DNA from: Marthasterias glacialis
Taxonomy: Eukaryota > Echinodermata > Asteroidea > Forcipulatida > Asteriidae
Direction of reading: 5' to 3'
NCBI GenBank assembly: GCA_911728455.2
Contig: OU452231.1
Span: 12,183,838 to 12,247,837 of the forward strand
Length of the DNA: 64,000 nt
Positions within the stretch are counted from its first letter, which is position 1. Every line of letters starts with the position of its first letter. Both the position numbers and the translations under genes were made by a program. Below the pieces are notes generated by a model. It saw only the letters and a list, made by a program, of their open reading frames with translations. It searched no databases and was not told the DNA's origin. This document shows, one piece after another, positions 36,394 through 46,039 of this stretch.

Positions 36394-39300
36394 CTATTCA
36401 AAGAATAACAAAGAAAAATAAAGAGGTCAATCTTATGCAACAAAAATAGAGAAGAGGAAGACTTAAAATTAGTTTTCAAAAAAGGCACTTATTAAAAGAC
36501 AGTGTGCACTACAACAAGTCTGTACTTTACATACGTTATACATGTAAAGGAAAATACACATAATGATAGACTGAAAGACTGCTTTGGTTATGGGGGCAAT
36601 GGTTTTGTATTGCTATAACTAAAATAAAGGTAAAACTTAAATGTTAAATATAAAATTATCACCATCTAACGATCTTGAAAGAATATTCAAATTTTGAACA
36701 TCTTTTTCATTAACAAATAGTAATGTGAAACTTTGAGGGATTTAAATTTTCAGATTTCACTAATTTACATGTATAACGTATGTATAGGCGTTTTTTATAG
36801 TGTACACTGTCTTTTAATAAGTGCCTCAAGCCCCCCACTTTTAATCAACCTAGCACCACCCATGATTTCAAAAATTACTGTCAAACCAGACTACCTTGGC
36901 GTACTAAATTCTGGAAAAACTGCGCCAGATGGTTCAATTAATTCCTATTAATTGACCACATGCAGGCCAAAAACCTGAGAGACATTAAATAGTTTCTAAA
37001 TTAATGACTTGCCCTGGCAGAGGTAAAAGGAGATCAATAGGTTGAGCTAATGAAGTCAGCAGTGTAATCAATAGTGTGGCAAGACTTTTATATGGTATGC
37101 ACAAACTCCACGCGTATTGATTATCCGCCACATCTTTGATCTGGTGAACCTGGTAACTATCATACTATGAACATCAACTGTATGTTTATTTTTACATGTA
37201 AAATTTATGAACACAAATCAATATTCTGAGCTAATTAACAAAACATTGTATAGTTAAGTGTTCATACGTGTACGTAATGAATGCAGTGTCGTACACTGGC
37301 AGATGCAGTGTTTGCCCTGGCTATGAGCTTAGGGAGGTGGTAAAAGTTCAAATTGCAACATTTATGTAGCAAACCAAGAATGTAGCACTCACACAAATGC
37401 GCAATGATTCCATCTTTATGTCAAATTTGTTATAAATGACAAAATGAATTTGTTTTATTAGTGTTTCCTTTCAAGCTAGTCCTAACAGCGATATTGGCAA
37501 AATATGAGCAAGGTGAAAGTCACTGGAAATAGCGAGGTGGGCCACTTCATGTTTGAATGGGCAGAAGAAACACTGGGTAGATGTATATGCTCCAACAAAG
37601 TTTGAAAAACAAGTTCAATTTTAACCACACTAGTTCCTCAAGTATCATTTTAAGTGTTTTTTTATTTTATTTTTTTTAATGGTCAAGGTAAAACTGTACA
37701 ATTTAAATGGAAGGAAATAAACATATGTTTTTGAAGGATTGCATTCACTTAAATTATGAAAAATTTAATAAAAAAACATAAATAAACAAATGAGAAAACA
37801 TTTATTGCATCTTAAGTTTTTTCCCCAAGAAACGAGTGTTTGCATTGTAAGCTACAAAGTATGCACTGTTGACTTCATTTGTGGTCAGTGTAGTGTTTAT
37901 TCACCAAATAACATTGTCACAAGTGCAAAAAAACAAAAAAGATTTATCATATACTGCTGTTGTTTACACTGCCTCTAAACAACTTGCAAACTATCATGTC
38001 TATTAACTGACTTATTTTCTGTCACTTTGCCTTTGGTAAGAAACTAAAGGAACAAGTTCCCATTTGCTGTGACCGACCTGAATGAAATATTTACAGTAAC
38101 TTTGCAGCTACCTCTTGGTCATGGTCAACAGTAGGTTATAGTTTTCAAGTATTGGTGGCCTGTTAATTGCCTCAGGTGTAGCGTAGTCATATAATGTTTA
38201 CCTTTTGTTTACAATGAACAAACTTGGAAACAAGTAATGACCATTTACCTTGAGCTTTGACACCTGGAGGAATCTTGCTTGTTTCTGTAGCATCTTGGGC
38301 ATCAGTGTCATCATCAAGACTGTCCTCATCTTCTTCTTCATCAACTTCATCTTCTGGAGTGAAGATGCTGTCATCCTCAGGAATACAAGCCTCAGCATCC
38401 ATCCTGACCTCTTGTTGTGTTTCTCCATCAATCATCCAGTCTTCTTGGGCCTCAATACAATCGTTTGTAGGAGAATATGCTCCTTTAATGCTCTGTTCTT
38501 TCCTAGTATCAGCAAACTCCTCACTCTCATCATCACTCTGCTTCTCAGACATTACTGGAACCTCCTCACTCAAGGATGCCTTCATCTCCAGATGCACATC
38601 TTCCTGTCCTTCGATTGCGGCTTCATCAAGCACACCTCTCGGCTCATCGCATCCAAATGCTTCTATCTGATCACTACTTGGAGTCTCAGGGAAAGAAACT
38701 CTATCCTCAGCTGTATCTGCAGTGTTTGCTGTGAAGTCCAACTTGCCTTCTTTCTCCGTAGTTACAAGATCTACCTCAGCATCCACTACCTCTTGTGCAT
38801 TGTCTTCGTCTGATAACACATCAACATCCTTTGGTGTTGACTCTTCAGTATTACCGCCAGCTTTCTTAGGGCTCCTTTTTCTCCAGGGGTACTTCTTGCT
38901 CGGTGAGCCAGACCTGTCAGAATCTGAGGACTGGTCTGGAGACTTTGCTGACCGATGATGGTGCTTTTTACCAAAGGAAGGCAAGCTAACATTTAGAAGG
39001 GGTAACTTCCTCTTGTGTTTCTTCTTTGGGGACTGCTCAGGTGTATCAGCAATACTTGGGCTGTCAGTATCAAAGCTGGATTGAATGGAACTGGACAGAA
39101 CAGCAGTTTCTATATGCTGGTCAGAATCCTGAATGTCTGGTTTTTCAAAGGAAGAACTGTTATTGTCGTTTGTAGGAGATAGGGGCATTTGAACAGTTTC
39201 TTCTGTCACGGTGGCACAACTGGTGCTGTCGTCAACTTCACAAGGCATCTCCATATTCTCCTCAGGAGATGTGGCACTTGTCTGTGTAATCACACTGCTG

Positions 39301-42300
39301 TTCTCTGCAATGGTGCTGCTGCAAGCCTCAACAGTTGTAGACGAGTCTTCAGGAAGCTCCTGGGATATGTCGCTGCTATCTGTGGTGGTGCTGAGACTAC
39401 TCTCAGGAAGCTTGTAAAAATCTTCCCCTGAGGCAAAGGAGGAATCTTGGATTGAGGATGGCTCGTTATCTGCAGGGGCTATTTATAAAGAAACAAGAAA
39501 ATGAACATTGGTGTGATAATAATCAACAAAACTTATAATGCCCACGTACATGTACTGACCTTAAGAAAACTCAAGGTGACTTAAGGAATACAAAACAGAA
39601 CGTTATCAGCAGGGGGGGGCGGACACGAAAAAGAAAAGGGCGCCATCAACGTTGATACTCGTCTCATTCGTGAGCCTGCCTTACACCAATGCACACACAC
39701 ACGGACGCACGCACGCAGTCAGGGCTCTGTCAAAAGCGAGCATACCCAGGCTGTGTGTGTGTAGCCGTTATTGACATCGTGCAATACACGGTTCGTCACC
39801 CTGACTGCTTGGTATACCATACCAACACACACAGATTCCGGACGCCTACTGGTCTACACATGAAACCGATAACGGAATTTACTATTTAATTCAAACGTTA
39901 CATTTTGAAAATCATAAAAATCGATTGGGTAGAATGGGTGGATTTTTAAAAAAAGCTTCACAATGTTAGAAAACCATATATTAAAAGAAGAACTTGAAAA
40001 ATCTCAGGGGTAGAATGGGCCAATTTGTCACTTTCGTCACGTTTTGTGACACTGTTTTAGGGGTGTCGGAATTTTCATTCAAAGCAACATTACACATTGA
40101 TTAACGGTATGATGATGTTGCCCGGCTACGTGCCTGGTGTTGGAGGGACGGATGCATTTTCCAATTTTTTTTTATTGATTTTTGACAAATTTTTGCATTA
40201 ACTTCCACTCCAAAAATATTACAAATAAACTATGCATATATAATTGGTCAAATACTGCCTTACTTTTATCTAATTAAATCCATTCGTGTTAGAGCAGAAA
40301 TTATTTACCCCTTTTTTTTAAATGGTAAGTTCACACAGCGCCGCGGAAAGAATTGCGCAATATCGTGTCTGCCCCCTCCTGGTTATCAGGATCATACTTT
40401 GAAAAAAAAAGAACTGTACTAGAACATCCCCTAGTTTGCTTTTTCAATTTGGCTGATACATGACTGTTTTAATTTTTAATCTGGCATTTTATACATTTTA
40501 CATCCTAATAGCTACGTATATATGCCTCAATCCTATAAATCATCCCACTTATTCAGAAAATGTTGAGGGACTTGGAAATTTAGGTTAAAACAAATTTATG
40601 AAGAGTCAAATATCTTTTTAAGAATAAATTTAATAACATCAAAGTTTGTTTTTAACTTTTTGTACATTAGATGATCTTCGACAATCTCTCAAATTTAACA
40701 AAACAATTAATATAACAGTAAGTGCTGTGAAAGTGTTCTGTTTTCAAGCTCTGATGTTTTTGAACAGCAGAGTGTGGGTTCGAATCCTGGTCTTGACACT
40801 TGTGTCGTTAAGCAAGACACTTAACCATTCTTGCTTCGTTCTTTGGATGGGACGTAAAGCCGTTGATCCTGTGTGCTGTGTAATGCACGTAAAAGAACCC
40901 AGTACGCTTATATTTAAGAGAAGGGGGTTTACCCCGGTGTTTTCTGATATAGTTGGCTGCAGATAACACCACAGCACCCTGTAAGCTGTTACATGCTATG
41001 TAAACAAATAGGTCTTGTATTTCGAACATAGCTCCGCGTACCTTGTTGAAAAAATAATGAGCGCTTTGAGATGCCCTCGGGTGTGATAAAGCACTATTAT
41101 AAGAACTGTGTATCGTTTAGTGCCCAAACAGTCCTAATTTTTCTTGGACGCACAGAACATGTACACATATGCAGTGCCTTTTGTACCCAGGGAAACTGCC
41201 CAACCCCATAGCGTCATGAAGGTCATTACATTTTCTAAGCACCTTTTTTTTCAGACCACCGGCAGTTTTCTCAACAAGAGTGCTCCAGTAAAGACAATAA
41301 TAGTGTCTTTATTCTCACACTTGTCAATATACAGAAGTTGGCTCTTTTTTAGGTTAAAATGTCATAGGTCAGATGAAATATTGCCTTTGGTGATCACCTT
41401 TCACATGCGTGAAGATGGATGGACACTTAGGTCTATGACAGACATAAAGAATCTAAAATCAGGCCAATGGACAGACAAGAACCAGGCTGGGTCATGTTTT
41501 CCTGCACCAGCATCCTCCACAGTCCACACTTTCTCATTAGGTTTCAAATGTCATCCTCGCGGGAATTTCTCAATTTTACATATTTGAAAAATGAGTGTAC
41601 ACTATTGGTAGGATGATTGAAGATGAGAATGACTACTCTTCCAAAATCACAAAAAAAAACATTTCAGGCCTCTTATCTTCAAGACATTATTCATTTCGCA
41701 AAGGCGCGTCCATCAAGTCTATGGAAAACATTTGAAGGGGCACCAAGGCCAAGGCCAGGGCAACAGATGACCTCTGTGGCCACTGTGTAATTCCAGGCCA
41801 GCCATTTACAATGTATCATTTACCTTCCTTTAGAAGTAATGTACATGTACTATGTACATGTAGTTCTTATGAAAGAGAACAGGAGAAATGTGTAAAATAT
41901 TTGTTTATATGAGTGGTCTGTGATCATTTCTAAATATGAGTTTATGTTTACAAAGCGCTAACTACAGCTAAAAGAATGCCTTGAAAAACTAAAAACAGTG
42001 AAATGATTAACGAATATTAAAATCTTGTTTCTTGACAATGGCATTATGACCTTTTGTTTCAAATTGGTGCAAATTTACAAGCATTTTCAAGCCCAAATAT
42101 CCTCCCAAAAGTCAGTGAGCAGCAAAACTGAACAACGTTTTTGATCTTGCTAAAATATTCCTTCTCCAAAGAAAACTATGGGCTAAAAAAAAAAAGATTG
42201 TTACATTATCTTAGGGAAAACAACTTAAGTTACCTGTGGAATGACCGCATGCTTTTACAATGCTTGTACAGAGTCCCATGTTGCTTAACAAATATTTCTA

Positions 42301-45300
42301 ATCCAAGATATGGTCCAAGAACAGCTAAAATGTAAGCCAAACACGACCAAGTAATTTCATCTTTTGGAAGTACAATCAAACGGAGTTTGGAGTTTCTTGG
42401 CACATTATTGGTTGGTGTACTGTTTGGCAGTGGTCCGATTCACCCCAAATGACCGCTGGTACAAAAGGTCTCCATATTTGAAGACATTTTAAAATTTAAT
42501 TATGATACTAGTAATGTTTTTACTGATGGGTGGCCAATCTGAAAGATTATTTCAGAACTGAAGGAATGCATCTTACTACAAAATGAAAAACTTGACCCCT
42601 GGGGTAAGACATAATTGAATGCCCTTTTCTCGAGGGTGGTGACATTTGACATTCTGATCTCAAGTCGAAAGGTGGACCCAATTTCATGGAGCTGTTTTTA
42701 AGCGCAAAAATGTGCTTAGTGAGGAAACTGGCAAAAGCAGGTTACCAGCCACTCAACCATGTGATGTTGAATTACCAGAGCTCGAAACAACCACTGGGCC
42801 AATGGCCAGAGTCTAGTTATTTTAGCAATGGACCAGGTGTTGTGGTTTCCAAACAACTTTTCTACCAATGAATACTTTTCTTTAAGCTTTTCAATTCCAC
42901 ACTTACTGTCAAAGATGAAGCAAATATAAAGAAGAAAGAAATTAAATATTTGTTTGTGTCTTGTGAAAAATATTTCTGGTCTGGTGAAATATCCAAGCTA
43001 CAGAACCTGTGGTCTAGTGGCGATTTTCTTGAAAATTAAGCCATGAATTCTTGTAACTGAACCTGTAAAATTTTGTTTCAGTAAACACATTAATCCTTAC
43101 AATATTTTTTATCAAGAATTACATCGTAGCTTTTGTTCCCTCCATCGATCCAGTATTTCTTGCAGATCAAATTTATTTGGATTTTAAAACTAAATTTAAA
43201 CATCCTTCACCTCCCACTCCAGTCAGTTTTATATGCCTTTACAAAGAATTTAGATTTAATGGTACACAGTACAGGGTCAGCTTGTAAGTCGGACGCCTCC
43301 AAGGTCAGATGCCTCAAAAGTCTGAAAAAAATCCATAGTCCAATATCTCATAAATTCCATGCCTCATAAGTCCGACACCTTGTAATGCCTTATTAGTCTG
43401 ACACCTCAAAAGTCTGACGATTGATCAATAGTATAATTCGGCCGATAACTCCGACGCCTAAAAATCTGATGCCCCGAAAGTCATCGCTATTCTGGCACTC
43501 AATTTCGATACTAGTAACATTATCAGGTATCGACCTGATAATGTCACTAGTATCGAAATTGAGTGCCAGAATAGCACCATCACATGCTATCAGTCAGAGA
43601 TTACGCATGCACTAGACTGGTTCTCGGTCCCTACATTAGTCCTCTTTCTTAATTACTTCTACTTCACTGATTTTTGGCTGCAAATTAAACCATGATCAAA
43701 CAATAATACAACCCAATCCTGTATGCGTTGTCACTGCAGGCCTAGGGCGGCAATAATCACTGGATATTTACCGTACCCTTTTTTTTGTATTACAGTACTT
43801 GGCTCAAATGCCTCAAAAGTGTGTACCCCACAATACAAGTAGGTTCTTTAAAAAAAAGGGTTTTTTTCTATGTATGTAATTTCCTTTCATTCATTTTAAA
43901 AATCATTGTTTTTGTCAAAAGATGTTTAGTGTTTGTTTTTTGTTTGTTTTGGTTTTTTTTTTTTTTTTTTGGGTTGTTTTTTTTTGCCTTATTGTATCGT
44001 ATCGTGCAGTTCATTTATTTCTATATTGTATATGTAATTTAAAGGTAAATTGTAGGATTGGTAATGCTGATACTAGTGATAGTGCAGTGTTAATTTTGTG
44101 TGACACAATACATGAATAAACACACCTGTGAAAATTTGGGCTCAATTTAGGGAAAATAGTGAAAAACCTTGAAAGTATTTCAGAGAAGAAATATTTCTAT
44201 GGAAGATTGGTACTGCAGGCCTGATTGCTTCGTTCTTGAAAGGGCAAGGGCACCAAGGCATTTTCTCCTTGGTAAAGGGCACCTCTATGAGGAAATTGTA
44301 AATTTGTACTGGAACATTTCAAACGGAGGCAGTTTGCCTCCGTTGCCTCCGTGAAGTATCAGGCCTGGTACTGGTAAGCACTTCATAAACAGTAAGCTTT
44401 CAGACTGACTGATTGATACAAAAAATCCTGTGTTCTACCTTTAAATGTTTTCATTAAATTTTTATATTTTTATATTAATAAATGTATTGTTATTGCTGTA
44501 GTCTAGTGTAGTACTACTAGTGACAAGTGTAGGGCACCTTTAAAAAAAAAACATTGTTTCACTCAAGGTTTCCCCACGAAAGAGATAAATAATAAATGGG
44601 GGGTAGAATTCAAGAGACTAATAATAAAATACGTACCACATTCAGGTTTCTCTATTTCTTCAGTGTCCATAATAGCATTGTCTACTGGAACCATGACAAC
44701 CGCATCATCTTCAAGTGTCTCATCTTCCTCCTGCATGGATGTTGCCAAGAGCTCCTCAGTAACAAAATCCGACCCCTGTTCATCCTCAGAGACAAAACAA
44801 TCTACATAAGTTTGAGTGACATCATCAGTAACCATGGTGATGTTTTCATCATCATGCATCTCGTGTGCGAATACTTCTTCCCTGTCTTCTGCTCCACCAT
44901 CTACTTTTTCCTTGGAGTCTAGACTTTCTGCAGGTTCAAGCCCAGGCATCTGTATACTTTCATTCAATTTGGCATCATTGTCACTGAGAACAACATCATC
45001 TTGATTCTCCTCAACCTCTACCACAGCAAGCTTATTGTTACGTTTTTCCTTTTTCTTCTTCTTCCCAGACTTCTTCTCCGGGGACCCTTCCTGGTCACTT
45101 GAGGTTGAGCTCTCCTGGGAAATGCGTCCCCTCTTCTTGCTAAATTTCGGCAGATGGAACTGGACTGCTTGCAAGATGCTTCCCTTTTTCTTGGATTTCT
45201 GCTTCTCAGTTTCAGCGTCATTGTCGATTTCTGCTTGGGAAGCTGTGTTGTTATTCAGTGAATTTTCCTTTTCTTTAACAACACCCATCTCAGAGGTTTC

Positions 45301-45687
45301 AATGACTACCTCGAGTTTTTCACCAACATTTTCAATCTCTGACGAGTTGTGAGCCCCATTTTCGGACACGTTTAACTTAACAGAATCGGGTAGGTTCTCC
45401 GTACAGTCCTCCGTCTTTGCAAGTACCGAGTTCCGTTCGTCGTCACTGCTTGTGTTTGGGTTTTTCAGACCAAGAGAAGATACCTTGTTGGTGGTTGCCG
45501 ATGACAGTTGCTGCAACAGAACAGAATCGCCAAGTGGTTGCTGCTGCCCCAATGGGCGGTACTTCCCGGGCGTGCCTGTGCTGCAGTCGCCCGCTGCTGA
45601 CAAGTTCGGGACGATGTTCGAGTTCACTTCGTATTTTCCGCTTCCTGAACCAGGGGGCAACTGGCTAAATTCAACCGAAGCCGACAT
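32539..45687 (-). CDS. giant acidic AHNAK/periaxin-like or MARCKS-like protein (three exons visible, 3' end open)
   Basis: Exons are 45,687-44,637, 39,478-38,249 and 36,393-32,539. They join in frame to 2,045 codons plus one base. All three donors leave phase 1, and the last one leads to an exon not identified with certainty. The protein is almost entirely low-complexity: Ser/Glu/Asp-rich, with runs of acidic residues, and no enzyme domain, signal peptide or membrane segment. It has at least six short Lys/Arg-rich blocks around a Phe/Leu/Pro core ending LPKFGGK or similar. Such blocks resemble AHNAK/periaxin repeats and also the basic-aromatic effector segment of MARCKS, which binds acidic lipids and calmodulin. 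A scaffold at the plasma membrane or cytoskeleton is therefore a reasonable but unproven guess. No family can be named with confidence. The next recognised exon downstream on this strand is the HSPA12 exon at 13,815, in a compatible phase. Confidence 0.75.
35965..36115 (-). repeat. coding purine tract (Glu/Lys run)
   Basis: About 150 bp of GAG/GAA/AAG codons on the minus strand, CTCCTCTTC-type on plus, inside exon 3. It encodes an almost uninterrupted Glu run with scattered Lys and Gly. Such tracts change length readily and can form triplex DNA. Confidence 0.85.
36394..38248 (-). other. intron between exons 2 and 3 of the giant gene
   Basis: 1,855 bp, AT-rich, bounded by GTAAAT and TTTGAATAG on the minus strand. 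No other gene was seen inside. Confidence 0.8.
38249..39478 (-). CDS. giant acidic protein, exon 2
   Basis: 1,230 bp (410 x 3), acceptor TTTATAAATAG, donor GTAAAT, phase 1 on both sides. The frame is open through the whole exon and is Ser/Thr/Glu/Asp-rich. One basic block at combined residues about 501-525 has the core LPLLNVSLPSFGKKHHHRS. It is followed by Ser-Pro-rich, Arg/Lys-rich sequence (SPSKKYPWRKRSPKKAGG), with many S-P sites suggesting proline-directed phosphorylation. The end is acidic (DEVDEEEDEDSLDDDTD). Confidence 0.85.
40735..41105 (+). mobile_element. SINE-D copy 3
   Basis: Plus-strand copy with CAGAGTGTGGGTTCGAATCC (box B), CTTGACACTTGTGTCG, TTAAGCAAGACACTTAACC, GGGACGTAAAGCCGTTGATC, GTAATGCACGTAAAAGAACC and CACAGCACCCTGTAAGC. 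It continues to GCGCTTTGAGATGCCCTC. The 5' tRNA-like head is less clear than in copy 4. Confidence 0.8.
41700..41800 (+). repeat. dispersed repeat G
   Basis: Diverged copy: ACATTTGAAGGGGCACCAAG, CCTCTGTGGCCACTGTG, then TTCCAGGCCAG. Confidence 0.5.
42672..42780 (+). repeat. dispersed repeat R, short copy
   Basis: GACCCAATTTCATGGAGCTG, GCGCAAAAATGTGCTTAG and CAGGTTACCAGCCACTCAAC blocks match the family's left half. Confidence 0.6.
43265..43480 (+). repeat. degenerate AGTCCGACGCCTCAAA array
   Basis: About ten irregular repeats of words such as AAGTCTGA, AGTCCGACACCT, ACTCCGACGCCT and ATGCCTCAAAAGTC, with no fixed period. The array sits directly left of the long hairpin at 43,486 and is probably part of the same mobile element. 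Confidence 0.6.
43486..43575. repeat. 90-bp hairpin with 43-bp arms
   Basis: The arms (43,486-43,528 and 43,533-43,575) are reverse complements with one mismatch around a 4-base loop ATCG. The left arm begins GCTATTCTGGCACTCAATTT. This is far beyond chance and likely marks a recent foldback insertion or rearrangement. Confidence 0.95.
44205..44375 (+). repeat. dispersed repeat G
   Basis: The longest copy: GGCCTGATTGCTTCGTTC, GGGCAAGGGCACCAAGGC, AAGGGCACCTCTATGAGG, CTGGAACATTTCAAACGG, and GCCTCCGTGAAGTATCAGGC. The outer ends GGCCTGAT and ATCAGGCC are inverted, suggesting a MITE. Confidence 0.6.
44637..45687 (-). CDS. giant acidic protein, exon 1 (start codon exon)
   Basis: The ATG at 45,687 gives MSASVEFSQLPPGSGSGKYE. 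An in-frame ATG eight codons upstream exists, but the chosen ATG has the better context (GGAAGATGTCG). The donor is GTACGT after 44,637, leaving phase 1 after 350 codons. Residues 1-160 are polar and acidic. A basic-hydrophobic block follows at about 165-187 (GSILQAVQFHLPKFSKKRG), then a very basic stretch at 206-217 (KKSGKKKKKEKR) that could act as a nuclear localisation signal or membrane-binding patch. The rest is strongly acidic. Confidence 0.8.
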
Positions 45688-45989
45688 CTTCCTGCCTGCA
45701 TGAAGGTGCAATTTTGAGTAAAGAAGACTCTCAAACTAGCTTTAACACTTGTTCGTTTCTGAATACAAACATTTTTGAGAGCAAGTGTTTGAAAGTGTCT
45801 CACATATTTTTTTGCGTTTTGTTAGTAATAGTATGCGGCTTTGCGCACGCGTGCTACAATGGCCCTGGCCGGCCACACGTGTGTTTTTTGTGTAGTCGTG
45901 TGAAAATGCATGAAGTGCGAGTATCACACAATGTGTCAGACAATCTGCGAACTCTTATTATTATACCGTAGTATGGCCAAGAGAACGGG

Positions 45990-46036
45990 GTGAAAGGTCT
46001 TGCTACACCAACTACACGTGTGCTCTTATAAAAAGT
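45990..46036 (-). promoter_or_regulatory. candidate core promoter of the giant gene
   Basis: On the minus strand CTTTTTATAAGAGCACACG offers a TATA-like element about 340 bp upstream of the start codon. CACACGTG E-box-like words lie just downstream, and a GC-richer stretch (CACGCGTGCGC) is nearer the ATG. No acceptor-like sequence with a good pyrimidine tract sits before the ATG, so one 5' UTR exon from here is plausible. This is only an inference. Confidence 0.3.
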
Positions 46037-46039
46037 TTG

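Larger units (their letters stand above)
39479..44636 (-). other. intron between exons 1 and 2 of the giant gene
   Basis: 5,158 bp bounded by GTACGT and TTTATAAATAG on the minus strand. It holds a SINE, copies of repeats R and G, and a long hairpin. On the opposite strand a 147-codon frame (41,144-41,587) is the longest unexplained one here. It has no motif and is judged non-coding. Confidence 0.75.

Noticed and set aside
38250..38813. 187-codon plus-strand frame
   Set aside because: Lies entirely antisense to exon 2 of the giant gene; Glu/Asp/Ser-rich coding DNA readily leaves long open frames on the other strand.
41144..41587. 147-codon plus-strand open frame inside the giant gene's intron
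   Set aside because: Longest unexplained frame not antisense to an exon, but it has no motif, no clear initiation context or splice sites and a random-like composition. It is expected by chance in a window of this size.
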